DNA of 64,000 bases from Stutzerimonas stutzeri (GTDB lineage Bacteria; Pseudomonadota; Gammaproteobacteria; Pseudomonadales; Pseudomonadaceae), in assembly GCF_024448935.1 (NCBI RefSeq), contig NZ_JAMOIE010000003.1, positions 53,575-117,574 of the forward strand, read 5' to 3'. Under the pieces are notes generated by a model. It saw only the letters and a program-made list of their open reading frames with translations, was not told the DNA's origin and searched no databases. A program made the position numbers and the translations under genes. Below are positions 44,342-54,682 of the stretch, piece by piece; position 1 is the stretch's first letter; each line of letters begins with the position of its first letter.

Positions 44342-47151
44342 CGTTCGGATTCTCCTGTTGAACTGTTTGTTAGCTGTAAAAGCGCAAAAGGAAGATGCTG
44401 CAAAACTTCAGTCACGCTCAACCTTTCTTGTTTGGCTGTGACTGCCATTCCGTCAAAAAGTCGCTCCAGCGCATGACCGCTCAGCGTATCGGGCAATCGA
44501 ACATGGGTGTCGCCCCAGCGCTCGGCCGGGATACTGGGTGTCGTGCTGTCGCCGAGCAGGCCGCTGGCCAGACGCGCTGCTACCACAATCAACCAACTGC
44601 CATCGAGCTCACGGGCAAAGGCGATGAGGCTCTCGGCGTGCTCACCCTCGACCTGCAACGGCAGGTAGCGGCCCGCGGTGAATAACTGAGGTTGGACCCG
44701 ACGCAGCTTGAGCGTGCGCCCGATCAGCCATTGCTTGATGCGCCCGTCCTGCCAGTTCTCCATCAGTTCGGTCGGTTGGGCATCCGGCCGGAAGGTGGCG
44801 CGACGGGTATCGAAATCGACCGGGCGGCGGTTGTCGGGGTCGACCAGACTGAAATCCCAGTAATCCGCACCTTGATAGAGATCGGGCACGCCTGGAGTGG
44901 TCATCCGCAGGAGCGTCTGAGTAAGGCTGTTCAACGCGCCGGCAGGTGCCAGCTCATGGGCAGCCGCCGCGATGTCGTCCCGCAGCGTTTTGCACTCGTC
45001 GCCCAGAAGCAGCGCTCGCAGGTAATGCTGGCACGCGCCTTCGTAGTCACTGTTTGGATCGGTCCAGGTGCTGCGCAACTTGGCCTCGCGTACGGCCTTT
45101 TCCTGCCATTGGATCATCCGCTCACAGAAGGTCTCCATGGCCGGCTTGTCGTCGGTGTTCAGAGCCAGCGGCCAGCAGCCGAGCAACACCTGAAACAGCA
45201 ACATTTCATCGCCAGCAGAAGGCGCCGTCCCATCGGGCAGTTCCTGACGCTGGCCATAGGCGAGCTGGCGCCAGTGGCGCACTTTGCTGGCGAACCATTC
45301 GGCACGCTCGCTGATCACGGTCATCCGAGCACGGGTGTCTTCGCCGCGTTTGTGGTCGTGGGTGGCCGTGGTCAGCAGGTTTCGAGGGAAATGTTCGGCA
45401 CGCGCCAGGCACTCGGCATGAAAGGTGTCGACAGACGCGCTGAAGGTCTGCGGATCGAAGCCGACGTCGTTGCGTGACAGCAGCGCGCCGGAGCGGTAGC
45501 AGGCGGTGTCTTCCACGGCCTTGGCGGCAGCCGGCGAGGTCAGTTGCTGGAACCGGGTGCAGGCATGTCGGCGGATGCGCCGTGCAGGTCCCGGCGGCAA
45601 CGAGCGAAGGTCTTCGCCGCCCAACCAGCGGTCAAGATGATCGAGCAGCGGCCAATCGGCCTCGCCCAGTGTGGTCCGGGCTCCGGCCAACGCCTGTTGG
45701 AAGAAAGGCTCGTCAGCCTCGCGCCGGCCGCGCGCGGAAATGTAGGTGCGATAGACGGGAAAGTGAACAATCAGCTCGAGCAACGCGCGGCGGATAGCGC
45801 CCAGGGTAATGTCGCGGGTCATCACGTCATGCCGCGCAACCTGTAGCAGTGCCTGGGCGACGGTTTCGAAGTCGCCGGCCAGCGGCCCGGTGAGCACCAG
45901 TTGCCGAGCCTGGCGGACCTCCTCCATGAAATCCGCGGGGCGGTCGGCGGTTTCGCTCCACAGCGAGCAGAGCACGGATTTGCCAGCTGGATCGTGCTGC
46001 AGCAAGGATACCTGATTCATGAATTCATAGCCGGTGGTGCCATCGACACCCCAGTCATCATGCAGGCGCTCACCTTCGGCGAGAATCTTCTCGACGTAGA
46101 TCGGCACATGATCCTGTTCGGCGCCTTCGGGACGTGCGGCATTGAGCCTATCGACACGGCGCCGCAGACGGCGGCAGTAACCGCGCGGATTGGCCAAACC
46201 GTCGATGTGGTCGATGCGCAGCCCGTCGACCAATCCTTCGCTGATCAGCTCGAAAATCTTCGCGTGGGTTTCCTCGAACACCACCGGTCTCTCCACACGC
46301 AGGCCACCCAGCTCGTTGATGTCGAAGAAGCGGCGCCAGTTTATGTCGTCGCCTGCGGTGCGCCAGCTGGCGAGACGATAATGCTGCCGTTCGAGCAGCC
46401 CGTGAAGCCGTTTGAATCCTTCTTCGGTGGTCGAGTCGTAGTGCCGGAGCGCACTTTCGAGTGTCTGCCGCGTGGCGCTGTCTTCCAGCAGTCGCGCCAG
46501 ATCCGCGCGCAACTGGCGGGCGGTTTGGTACGGCGCGGGCTCGGTCTTCAACGCGTCGAAATGCTGCGCCAGGGTGCGCAATTCCGGTTGGTCGGTCAGG
46601 CGCAGGATTTCGCCGTAGGTCGGAGGCGAAATCGGGAAGCGGTGCTCGTAGTGCTCGGCATAGAACGCACCATTATCGATGTCCAGCTTCAGGGGGATCT
46701 TGCCTTGCTGCAAGGCTTCGCCGTAGTCACTGCCAAGGAAAGGAACCAACAGTTGGCCTTCGAGCAGCGGATCAGGCGAGTTCCACTGAATGTCGAAGAA
46801 CTGCGCATAGGGGCTACGGCGGCCCCATTCGAGCACGTCGAGCCACCAGGGATTGCCCGAGCCACCCACCGCCATGTGGTTGGACACGATATCCAGTATC
46901 AGGCCCATCCCTTTGGCCCGCAGGGCGTCGACCAGGCGCCGTAGTGCGGGCTCGCCGCCCAGTTCCGGATTGATCCGGGTAGGGTCGATGACATCGTAGC
47001 CGTGCATCGAGCCGGGGCGGGCCGTCAACAGGGGCGACGCGTACAGATGACTGATGCCCAGGTCAGCGAAGTAATCGACCAGTGCGGTAGCATCGTCGAG
47101 GGTGAAGTCACGATGGAACTGCAGTCGCAACGTGGCGCTAAGGTCTCTCAT
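44338..47151 (-). CDS. treY: Maltooligosyltrehalose synthase
   Basis: It converts the reducing end of a maltodextrin into a trehalose unit by intramolecular transglucosylation. The 937-aa product starts LRLQFHRDFTLDDATALVDY, the usual TreY opening. The GH13 motifs are present: DIVSNHMAVGG, GLRIDHIDGLANPRGY and VEKILAEGE, and the C-terminus has TTPGVPDLYQGADYWDFSLVDPDNRR. Overlaps of 4 bases with malQ before and the DUF2934 gene after show tight coupling. Confidence 0.95.
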   Translation of the reverse strand: MRDLSATLRLQFHRDFTLDDATALVDYFADLGISHLYASPLLTARPGSMHGYDVIDPTRINPELGGEPALRRLVDALRAKGMGLILDIVSNHMAVGGSGNPWWLDVLEWGRRSPYAQFFDIQWNSPDPLLEGQLLVPFLGSDYGEALQQGKIPLKLDIDNGAFYAEHYEHRFPISPPTYGEILRLTDQPELRTLAQHFDALKTEPAPYQTARQLRADLARLLEDSATRQTLESALRHYDSTTEEGFKRLHGLLERQHYRLASWRTAGDDINWRRFFDINELGGLRVERPVVFEETHAKIFELISEGLVDGLRIDHIDGLANPRGYCRRLRRRVDRLNAARPEGAEQDHVPIYVEKILAEGERLHDDWGVDGTTGYEFMNQVSLLQHDPAGKSVLCSLWSETADRPADFMEEVRQARQLVLTGPLAGDFETVAQALLQVARHDVMTRDITLGAIRRALLELIVHFPVYRTYISARGRREADEPFFQQALAGARTTLGEADWPLLDHLDRWLGGEDLRSLPPGPARRIRRHACTRFQQLTSPAAAKAVEDTACYRSGALLSRNDVGFDPQTFSASVDTFHAECLARAEHFPRNLLTTATHDHKRGEDTRARMTVISERAEWFASKVRHWRQLAYGQRQELPDGTAPSAGDEMLLFQVLLGCWPLALNTDDKPAMETFCERMIQWQEKAVREAKLRSTWTDPNSDYEGACQHYLRALLLGDECKTLRDDIAAAAHELAPAGALNSLTQTLLRMTTPGVPDLYQGADYWDFSLVDPDNRRPVDFDTRRATFRPDAQPTELMENWQDGRIKQWLIGRTLKLRRVQPQLFTAGRYLPLQVEGEHAESLIAFARELDGSWLIVVAARLASGLLGDSTTPSIPAERWGDTHVRLPDTLSGHALERLFDGMAVTAKQERLSVTEVLQHLPFALLQLTNSSTGESER

Positions 47152-49226
47152 CGATGTTTAGTTCCAATAGCCTGCTCGCGCGCACTGGAGAGGAGCTCCA
47201 GGCGGCGGGAGCAGGCGGGGTCGTCAAGCATGGTGGCGCTGTCACCGGGATAGCGGCGGCGCCAGTTGGGATGGGTGTCGACAATACCCGGCATGTTCGG
47301 CTGTTCGAGCAGGCCCAGGGCGTCCTCAACCGGGAACAGCACCAAGGGGGCCGGCGAGCGTCCGAGGCACACCGCGCAGGCGTCGGCCAGGACGTCGGGA
47401 TCGGTGAGGTCGCCCTTGACGCTCGGCGCATACTCGCGCAACAGCCGCAGCAGCCCGGCGCGCTCGCGCTCGCGCTCCTCCAGCTGCGCCGGGCGCTCGT
47501 CTTCACGGTGCTGGCCGACGCGGATACGCCAGTCGATATCGTGGGCCTTCCACCAACCTTCAATGGTGGGCAGGTCATGCGTGGTGGACGTAGCGATTGC
47601 ACTGGCGGGCCATTCTTCGAGCGGCTTGAACGTGCCGTTGTCATCGCGTTCGAAGAACAGTACACGCATGCCCAGCAGCTTGCGCGCCGCTAACTTTTCA
47701 CGTAGCCCTTCGGGCACGGTGCCGAGGTCTTCACCGAGCACTACGGCGTTGCGCCGCCAGGCTTCCAGCGTGAGCAGCCGTAGGAGGTCATCGAACGGGT
47801 AGTTGAGGTAAGCGCCTTCGGTAGGGCCGGCGCCCGCTGGCATCACCCACAGGCGCATCAGGCCCATCACATGGTCGATGCGGATGCCACCGGCATGCGC
47901 CAGATTGGCCCTTACCATTTCGATGAACGCGCGGTAACCATGGGCCTTCAAGCCCCATGGGGAGAACGCTGAGATTCCCCAGCTCTGCCCGTGGCGATTG
48001 ATGATGTCTGGCGGTGCACCCACGCTGAGTGCTGCCAGCACTTCGTCCTGGCGGCTCCAGGCCTGACTGCCGCCACCGTCGGCTCCGACGGCCAGGTCGC
48101 TGATCAGGCCGATCTTCATTCCGGCACTGCGTGCGGCAATCTGGGCCCGCTCAAGTCCACGGGCGATCAACCATTGGCAGAACGCGTAATAGCTCACCTC
48201 GGCGGCGTTTCGTTGCGCGAACTGTTCGACGGCAGGGCTCTGGGGCGTGCGGTATTCCTCGGGCCAGTCACGCCAGTGTTGCGGATAACCTTCGGGACTG
48301 AGCAGGGCGGCATGTAGCGCCTCGAAGCGGCAATGATTTTCCAGCGCCTCACCACCGGTCTCGCGGAAGCTGTCGAAGTCTGCCTGCTGAGCGTTGCCGC
48401 CTGTGGAGAAATCCTCGTACAGCGTGCGCAGCAGGCACTGCCGGGCTTGCGAGGCGGCATCCCAATCGATCAGTTCGAGCGACTCGAGGCGCTGCAGCTC
48501 GTCGGCAAGCCCGCAGGACTCGATTGCCATGCGCAGCGGCTTTTCACCCAGCACGCTGCCAGGTGCGCTGTGCAGAATGTTGTAGAACAGCCGGCTCGAC
48601 GGTGAGTACGGGCTGTATTGCTGGCTGTTGCCTGTGAACATCGCATGCACAGGGCTGATGCCCAAAGCGTCGGCTCCATGTGCCGCCGCGTTGCGTGCAA
48701 CCGCTTCGAGCGCCTGGGTATCGCCGAGCCCGCCGTCACCCGGACGCCGCAGCCCGTAAAGCTGCACCGTGACTCCCCAGGCGGCCGGGCCGGCCACGTC
48801 CTCGACGCTTGGGCAGGCGACTGGCGCAACGGCGAGCGTCAGCTGCTGGTCGGCGATGTTCAGCTGGTGATAGCCGGGTACATCAATGGCGGCAAGGCGC
48901 GACTGGGCGTCCAACGTGCCGTCCTGCTGGCTACCGTCTTCGAGCGTCAGGCTGTAACGGGAGGACGGTTCAAAATATTGACCGAGATCCAGCGCTGCGC
49001 CCAGGTCGAATGTCAGCAGCGGTGGCACGCTAGCGGCCCCTGCGCCAGCGTCCAGTTTGTCCAGGCTGCGTTCGATCTGATCATCGCTGTCGGCCGGTAG
49101 CCCCAGCCCGCCAAGCACGGCACGCAAGACCGCCGGCTTGACCCGTTGGTCCTTGCCGTCTGCATCAACCCATTCGATGGACAGGCCAGCCGCCTCGGCC
49201 AGGCGGTTCAGTCGTTCATCGCTCAT
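47148..49226 (-). CDS. malQ: 4-alpha-glucanotransferase (amylomaltase)
   Basis: It transfers alpha-1,4-glucan segments between maltodextrins and releases glucose. The 692-aa GH77 enzyme has GIRIDHVMGLMRLWVMP (nucleophile Asp), LGEDLGTVPEGLREKL (acid Glu) and TTHDLPTIEGWW. The N-terminal 130 residues are the extended MalQ-type N domain. It sits between treZ and treY, with a TAATG overlap at its start and an ATGA overlap at its end. It prepares chains for TreY or recycles short ones. Confidence 0.95.
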   Translation of the reverse strand: MSDERLNRLAEAAGLSIEWVDADGKDQRVKPAVLRAVLGGLGLPADSDDQIERSLDKLDAGAGAASVPPLLTFDLGAALDLGQYFEPSSRYSLTLEDGSQQDGTLDAQSRLAAIDVPGYHQLNIADQQLTLAVAPVACPSVEDVAGPAAWGVTVQLYGLRRPGDGGLGDTQALEAVARNAAAHGADALGISPVHAMFTGNSQQYSPYSPSSRLFYNILHSAPGSVLGEKPLRMAIESCGLADELQRLESLELIDWDAASQARQCLLRTLYEDFSTGGNAQQADFDSFRETGGEALENHCRFEALHAALLSPEGYPQHWRDWPEEYRTPQSPAVEQFAQRNAAEVSYYAFCQWLIARGLERAQIAARSAGMKIGLISDLAVGADGGGSQAWSRQDEVLAALSVGAPPDIINRHGQSWGISAFSPWGLKAHGYRAFIEMVRANLAHAGGIRIDHVMGLMRLWVMPAGAGPTEGAYLNYPFDDLLRLLTLEAWRRNAVVLGEDLGTVPEGLREKLAARKLLGMRVLFFERDDNGTFKPLEEWPASAIATSTTHDLPTIEGWWKAHDIDWRIRVGQHREDERPAQLEERERERAGLLRLLREYAPSVKGDLTDPDVLADACAVCLGRSPAPLVLFPVEDALGLLEQPNMPGIVDTHPNWRRRYPGDSATMLDDPACSRRLELLSSAREQAIGTKHR

Positions 49227-51007
49227 TAAGACACTCCTGCAGAATCGAGCAAATACATCCTGGCGGTGTGCGCAGGTATCGTGTCAGTGCCGCCTGAATC
49301 GCCTTCACGGCTGCTGTGCAGCAAGCGCGTATTCGCAGCGGGCGGCGTAACGGCAAGGTCCTTGGCGCTCAAATTGAGCTCCAGGCGCAGTTCGTTGCCG
49401 TCGCCCAGTTGCCAACGCGCCAACGCAGCGGCGTCGCCCAAGGCTTCAGCGCCGAGGAAGCGCGAGCCTTCCAGGCGCGGCACGATTTCGGCGTGGCGAA
49501 GCTGGAGCAGCTGGCGATACAAGCGCAGCCATTCGGCGTGTTCAGGCTCGTCGCGCTTGCTGAAATCGGGTTTGGAGGCCTCGTACGTCTCCAGCGCATT
49601 TGGATCGGGAATGCGCTCGCGGGTGTGCTCGTCGGCGAATTCGGCAAATTCCGCAAACTCACCACGGCGCCCCTCGCGTACGGCATCGGCTAGCTCGCCG
49701 TGGTGGCTGGTGAAGAACAGGAAGGGTTCGCGTGCGCCCCATTCCTCGCCCATGAACAGCAGCGGCACCATGGGGGAGAGCAGCAGCACGGTAGTCGCCG
49801 CCTTCAATGCATCCGCTGGCGCCAGGTTGATCAGGCGCTCGCCGAATGCCCGGTTACCGGTCTGGTCGTGGTTCTGCAGAAACAGGACGAACGAAGTGGG
49901 GGGCAGGTGGCCGCTCGGTTCGCCACGCGATTCGCCACGGCGATTCTCCTGGCCCTGGTAGATGAATCCTTCGCCAAGGAAGCGCACCAGCTTGTTGGTC
50001 GAGTCCCTATGGTAGTCGCCGTAATAGCCCTGGCTCTCATCGGTGAGCAGGGTGTGCAGGACGTTATGGCCGTCGTCGTTCCACTGGGCCGTAAAGTCAT
50101 CCGCAAGCAGGCTGGCAAGGTTGTGTTCGTTCTCGAGTACCAGATGCACATGGCGACCAGGCTCGACTTCCGCACGCACGCGTTCAGCCAGTTCAGGCAG
50201 GAAGGTCCGGTCGGGAATGGCGTGGACAGCGTCCATGCGCAGCCCGTCGAAGCGATAGTCCATCAACCACATCAGCGCGTTGTCGATGAAGAAATCGCGC
50301 ACTTCGCGGCGGCGGAAATCGATTCCATCCCCCCAGGGCGTCTGCTGGTCGTGGCGAAAGAAATGCGTGGCGTAACGGTGCAGATAGTTGCCGTCCGGGC
50401 CGAAGTGATTGTAGACCACGTCGATGAACACCATCAGGCCCAGGCCATGGGCGGTGTCGATCAGGTGCTTGAGCTCATCGGGTGTGCCGTAGGAGGCCTC
50501 CGGCGCGTAGAGCAGGACGCCGTCATAGCCCCAGTTACGGTCACCCGGAAATTCGGCGAGCGGCATCAACTCGATGGCCGTGACGCCGAGATCAGCCAGT
50601 GCCTGAAGACGTTGCTCGATCTGCGCATAGCCGCCATAGCTGCCAACGTGCAGCTCGTAGAGCACGGTTTCGTGCCAGGGGCGGCCTTGCCAATCCGTGT
50701 TGCGCCACAGGTAGGCAGCAGGATCGACGACCACGCTCGGGGCGTGCACATCAACCGATTGTGCCCGCGACGCAGGGTCCGGCACCTGGAGCTCATTGTC
50801 GATCAGGAAACTGTACTGTGTGCCGGCGCCGACATCGGCCTCGACGCTGTACCAGCCATCAGCGCCTTCCTGCATGGGCAGCGTATCGCCGCCGACTACC
50901 ACCAGGCTGACGCTTTGCGCGTCTGGTGCCCAGAGCCTGAACCGGGTATGGGAATCATCCAGTAGCACCGGTCCGTGTTGCCCGTTGCGCGAGGGCCTGT
51001 TCTGCAT
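49226..51007 (-). CDS. treZ: Malto-oligosyltrehalose trehalohydrolase
   Basis: It cuts trehalose from the end of maltooligosyltrehalose made by TreY. The 593-aa product has an N-terminal E-set domain (TRFRLWAPDAQSVSLVVVGG) and GH13 motifs DVVYNHFGPDGNYLH, GLRMDAVHAIPDRTF (nucleophile Asp), LVLENEHNLAS (acid Glu) and LQNHDQTGNRAFGERL. It follows glgA by 12 bases and overlaps malQ. TreY and TreZ together make trehalose from glycogen, a compatible solute. Confidence 0.95.
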   Translation of the reverse strand: MQNRPSRNGQHGPVLLDDSHTRFRLWAPDAQSVSLVVVGGDTLPMQEGADGWYSVEADVGAGTQYSFLIDNELQVPDPASRAQSVDVHAPSVVVDPAAYLWRNTDWQGRPWHETVLYELHVGSYGGYAQIEQRLQALADLGVTAIELMPLAEFPGDRNWGYDGVLLYAPEASYGTPDELKHLIDTAHGLGLMVFIDVVYNHFGPDGNYLHRYATHFFRHDQQTPWGDGIDFRRREVRDFFIDNALMWLMDYRFDGLRMDAVHAIPDRTFLPELAERVRAEVEPGRHVHLVLENEHNLASLLADDFTAQWNDDGHNVLHTLLTDESQGYYGDYHRDSTNKLVRFLGEGFIYQGQENRRGESRGEPSGHLPPTSFVLFLQNHDQTGNRAFGERLINLAPADALKAATTVLLLSPMVPLLFMGEEWGAREPFLFFTSHHGELADAVREGRRGEFAEFAEFADEHTRERIPDPNALETYEASKPDFSKRDEPEHAEWLRLYRQLLQLRHAEIVPRLEGSRFLGAEALGDAAALARWQLGDGNELRLELNLSAKDLAVTPPAANTRLLHSSREGDSGGTDTIPAHTARMYLLDSAGVS

Positions 51008-51019
51008 TGATCAACCTCA

Positions 51020-52570
51020 TTAGATAGTGGCACTGACCTCGCGTCGTCCGCCCAACAGGCGCTGGTACAACTGGTCATAGGGTTCGATCGCGTGGCTCCA
51101 GAAAAATCCCCCGCTCATGGCACGGCAGCGCATGGCATTGAGCAATTGGGTATTCTGATGCACCGCCAGGGCGCGTTCGACGGCGCCGCGATAGCTGTCG
51201 ACGGTGGCTTCGCTGAACAGAAACCCGGTGACGCCGTCGTCAATGCTGTCCGCCAGGCCGCCGGTGCGGTGGGCTATCGGCAAGGACGCAAAGCGCTGGG
51301 CGTACATCTGGCTCAGGCCGCACGGCTCATAGCGCGATGGCATGAGCAGGAAGTCACTGCCGGCGAACAGGCGACGGGCGTCGGTTTCGTTGAAGCCGAT
51401 ACGCGCACCGACGCGGCCTGGAAAGCGCTCGACAAGGCGCCGCACTTGGTCTTCGATATGCGGATCGCCACGGCCCAGGATCGCCAGCTGGCCACCGTGC
51501 TCGACAATGGCGGTGGCAACCTCGATGGTCAGGTCGATGCCTTTTTGATGCACCAGGCGTGAAACCACGCAGAACAGCGGACCGTTTCCTTCATCCAGCG
51601 CGAACAGCTTGCGAACATGCGCTGCGTTGGCTTGTTTGCCCGACCAGTCATTCGGGCCGAGCGGGCTGACCAGATGAGAACAGCTGCGCGGCTCCCAGCT
51701 TTCTTCGATGCCGTTGAGCAAGCCGGTGAGCAGGCCCTGGCGTGCCTTCATGCTGAGAAAACCCTCCATGCCGCAACCGAATTCCGGCGTGGTGATTTCC
51801 CGGGCGTAAGTCGCACTGACAGTGGTGACCTGATTCGCATAGGCGATTCCGGCCTTGAGTAGCGACAGCGAGCCGTAGAACTCCATGCGCTCGGGACCGC
51901 AGCCTTCCAGGGGGATTGCCAGGGAGCGGCGCAGGCTCATGTCGATGTTGCCCTGGTACGCCAGGTTGTGGATGGTGAATACGCTTGGCGTGGTCAGGCC
52001 GCGCCAATGCATGTAGGCGGGTGTGAGCCCAGTCGGCCAGTCATGGGCATGGACCAGATCAGGTGTCCAGCGGATACCTGCCGTGCCATCGGCAATATCG
52101 GTTGCAGCCATGCACAGGCGGGCAAAGCGCAGCGGATTGTCCGGCCAATCCTGGCCATGCTCATCGCCATAAGGCAGGCCGTCGCGCTCGTAGAGGTCCG
52201 GGCAGACCACCACGTAGATGATCAGGCCATCCGGCATGTCCAGGCGGCCGATTCGGCTCGGCGGCAGATCAGCGCGGGGCGTCACGCTGCCAACGATACG
52301 AATCGGCTCGCCGCACTGCATCACTTGTGTGTAGCCGGGAATGAGCACGCGCACGTCATGCCGATCACCGAGGGCCCGGGGCAGGGCTGCGGACACATCG
52401 GCCAGGCCGCCGGTCTTGACCAGGTCGGTCAATTCGGATGTCACAAAAAGGATCTTTTTCTTGTCGTCCTGGGTGCTGCGCAATTGCAGCAAGGGACGTT
52501 CAGCCGGCGGCGCCAGGCGTTGTGCAATGTTCAAGCGGACGGGGCGGGTGTCCGCAGCTGCAATACTCAT
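51020..52570 (-). CDS. glgA: Glycogen synthase (ADP-glucose type)
   Basis: It extends alpha-1,4-glucan from ADP-glucose. The GT5 N-terminal motif KTGGLADVSAALPRALG is present (ADP-glucose binding), as are HDWPTGLTPAYMHW, the C-terminal VSRLVHQKGIDLTIEVATAI and PSRYEPCGLSQMYAQRFASL. From ATG 52570 (MSIAAADTRP) it is 516 aa; the ribosome site GGGAGAGG is 7 bases before it, better than the upstream alternative at 52588. First gene of glgA-treZ-malQ-treY-DUF2934-glgX. glgB and glgC are not in this window. Confidence 0.95.
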   Translation of the reverse strand: MSIAAADTRPVRLNIAQRLAPPAERPLLQLRSTQDDKKKILFVTSELTDLVKTGGLADVSAALPRALGDRHDVRVLIPGYTQVMQCGEPIRIVGSVTPRADLPPSRIGRLDMPDGLIIYVVVCPDLYERDGLPYGDEHGQDWPDNPLRFARLCMAATDIADGTAGIRWTPDLVHAHDWPTGLTPAYMHWRGLTTPSVFTIHNLAYQGNIDMSLRRSLAIPLEGCGPERMEFYGSLSLLKAGIAYANQVTTVSATYAREITTPEFGCGMEGFLSMKARQGLLTGLLNGIEESWEPRSCSHLVSPLGPNDWSGKQANAAHVRKLFALDEGNGPLFCVVSRLVHQKGIDLTIEVATAIVEHGGQLAILGRGDPHIEDQVRRLVERFPGRVGARIGFNETDARRLFAGSDFLLMPSRYEPCGLSQMYAQRFASLPIAHRTGGLADSIDDGVTGFLFSEATVDSYRGAVERALAVHQNTQLLNAMRCRAMSGGFFWSHAIEPYDQLYQRLLGGRREVSATI

Positions 52571-52871
52571 AAGTTTACCTCTCCCCAAGCGGCCAGCGTC
52601 TCTAGCAGGCCTGCTTTAAGCACGTTTCTTCCACGCAGCACCACTCGGAGCGCTGCAAGCCATGAGCACGGCAAAGCTGATTTTCTGTACTGGAGCCGCG
52701 CGAGGAGCGGCGTAGAGCTGCGCTGGCCCTACCTTGAAAAAAGACCCGGTCGCTGCGAAATAGTTCTTGCCTGTACACCGAGTGCGGAGGGTCGGAACTT
52801 TGCCTCCGATTATCGCCTCGGAAATCTGACTGACGCTAGATTTTTCCAAGCTGAAAGCCGGAGCCAATACC
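52571..52871. other. Promoter region between divergent glgA and pncC
   Basis: 300 bases without a gene. It must hold the promoter of the glycogen/trehalose operon to the left. A 12-bp perfect palindrome AGCAGGCCTGCT is at 52604-52615, 34 bases before the glgA start. A GGAG ribosome site stands just before pncC. I do not identify a sigma-factor motif with confidence. Confidence 0.5.
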
Positions 52872-53372
52872 ATGCAAGACCTTGCTGAAATCGTGCGGTT
52901 TCTTCGTGACAAACAGATGACGTTGACCACTGCGGAATCCTGCACTTGTGGCCTGATGGCCTCCCTGTTAGGCGACATCCCAGGTTGTGGCAAGGCGCTC
53001 GACAGCGGATTTGTCGTCTATTCGCCGAAGGCGAAGAACCGTCTGCTGCATGTCAGCTTCGAAACCATCGAAACCTTTGGCCTTACCAGCGAAGAGGTCG
53101 CCACCGAAATGGCCATCGGCGCGCTGAACGCCAGCGTCGCCGACATGGCCATTGCAAACACTGGCGTGGCCGACGACAACGAAGAGGATGCCGGCGGCAC
53201 GCAGTGTTACGCCTATGCGCTGATGCAAGGGGAGCGCCAAGTGAGCATCAGCGAAACCGTTCAGTTCGAAGGTGATCGTGTGTCGATTCGTAAGCAGGCG
53301 GCTCGCTACGGGCTAGAGCAGTTGCCGAGCAAATACGCGCAGCTGCTGCGTAAACTGCGGGAGCATGAATGA
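52872..53372 (+). CDS. pncC: CinA-family protein, likely nicotinamide-nucleotide amidohydrolase
   Basis: A 166-aa protein made only of the CinA C-terminal domain, which in PncC deamidates nicotinamide mononucleotide to nicotinate mononucleotide in NAD salvage. TTAESCTCGLMASLLGDIPG with FVVYSPKAKNRLL is the family active-site signature (normal form TAESCTGG), and NTGVADDNEEDAGGTQCYAY corresponds to the family GIAGPxGG stretch, here altered. That second motif is unusual, so enzymatic activity is probable but not certain. Confidence 0.85.
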   Translation: MQDLAEIVRFLRDKQMTLTTAESCTCGLMASLLGDIPGCGKALDSGFVVYSPKAKNRLLHVSFETIETFGLTSEEVATEMAIGALNASVADMAIANTGVADDNEEDAGGTQCYAYALMQGERQVSISETVQFEGDRVSIRKQAARYGLEQLPSKYAQLLRKLREHE

Positions 53373-53463
53373 CTCGACATCGACCGCCTTCACGCACCGA
53401 CACACGACCAGTTCGTCGCCTAATGCCCGGTATTGCAGCACAGCCGGTGCATGTCCACTGCGG

Positions 53464-54654
53464 TCACACCGGCGGCTGACGTTCGGGCTCGACATGGTCG
53501 GAAACTGAGTGGTCGACGCTTGGCTTCCGGCCCACGTTGAGGTCCGCTCGCAGCTGCGGCAGGGAGCCGGGATATTCGCGCTGGATGAATTTGATCAAGG
53601 CCTCCCGCAGGTGACAGCGCAGGTCCCAATTGCGCGATGAGTCCGGTGAACTGACCAGCACCCGGACCTGTATCGACTTTTCACTGCTGTCGGTGACCTG
53701 CAGCACGATCACGCGCCCGTCCCACAGCTCCGGCACCTCCTGGCACAGCCGCCGCAGTTCCTCGCGCACGGGTTCCAACGGCAGCGAATAATCGACCCAG
53801 AGAAATATCGAGCCGATGATGCTTGAATTGCGCCGCGTCCAGTTCTGGAAGGGCTTTTCGATGAAGTATTGCAGCGGCACCACCAGCCGCCGGTCATCCC
53901 AGATCCGCACCACTACGTAGGTGCCGGTAATCTCCTCGATTCGCCCCCACTCGTTTTCAACGATCACCACGTCATCCAGGCGAATCGGCTGGGTGATCGC
54001 AATCTGAATCCCCGCGATCAGGTTGGCCAGCACTGGGCGAGCGGCGAAGCCAACGGCCAGGCCCGCGAGACCCGCCGATGCAAGCAGGCTAGCGCCGAAC
54101 TGGCGAGCGCCCGGAAAGGTCATGAGCATTCCCGCGGCACCGATCAAGACGATGAAGAAGCTCAGTGTCCGCAATAGCACCCGCGACTGGGTCTGGATCT
54201 GCCGTGCGCGCAGGTTGTCGCTGACGTCGACGGGGTTTCTCAACCGCACCGCCTGCTCAAGCCCGCGTATCAGCCGCATAGCCAGCCAGGTGAAGCAGGC
54301 AATCATGACCAGCGCGGCGAGGCGCCGGGCGAGGCTGATCAGCGCCAGTTCGTCGCTGGCCGCCGTCAGCACGGCTTGCAGGCCGAGCAGCGGCAGCAAT
54401 ACCCGAATGGGTTTTTCCAGCTGTTCGGAGACGGCCTTGGTGAGAAGAAAACCGCGGCCAAGCCGTAGCATCACCGCCGTCAGCACCCGGCTGAACACGC
54501 TCAGCGGCACCACCACGAAGGCTGCTGCCAGCAGCGTGCGCAATGCGGGCTCGGTTATGTAGCGCTCCCATTGCAGGAGAAAATCAAAGGTTTCGATACG
54601 CCAGCTCCGCGTTGATGACTGCATTAATGACTGGTCGCGGCTCTGCAAGTTCAT
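53464..54654 (-). CDS. MscS-family mechanosensitive channel protein
   Basis: A 396-aa inner-membrane protein (from ATG 54654) with about five helices in the first 250 residues. The pore-lining TM3 pattern is SLLASAGLAGLAVGFAARPV, then LANLIAGIQIAITQPIRLDD starts the MscS beta domain (VVVRIWDDRRLVVPLQYFIE). The C-terminal alpha/beta part (SSPDSSRNWDLRCHLREALI) is complete. A longer frame to 54762 overlaps the divergent ferritin-like gene start. It would relieve osmotic shock or act as a small-ion channel. Confidence 0.9.
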   Translation of the reverse strand: MNLQSRDQSLMQSSTRSWRIETFDFLLQWERYITEPALRTLLAAAFVVVPLSVFSRVLTAVMLRLGRGFLLTKAVSEQLEKPIRVLLPLLGLQAVLTAASDELALISLARRLAALVMIACFTWLAMRLIRGLEQAVRLRNPVDVSDNLRARQIQTQSRVLLRTLSFFIVLIGAAGMLMTFPGARQFGASLLASAGLAGLAVGFAARPVLANLIAGIQIAITQPIRLDDVVIVENEWGRIEEITGTYVVVRIWDDRRLVVPLQYFIEKPFQNWTRRNSSIIGSIFLWVDYSLPLEPVREELRRLCQEVPELWDGRVIVLQVTDSSEKSIQVRVLVSSPDSSRNWDLRCHLREALIKFIQREYPGSLPQLRADLNVGRKPSVDHSVSDHVEPERQPPV

Positions 54655-54682
54655 GCCAGAGATGCTGTCAGTCGGATACGCG

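Noticed and set aside
49700..50965. 421-codon plus-strand frame opposite treZ
   Set aside because: Antisense shadow of a GH13 gene, no ribosome site or family motif.
52795..52840. GGAACTT as an AlgU -35 box before pncC
   Set aside because: The next TCTGA is 24 bases away; spacing is wrong for this sigma factor.
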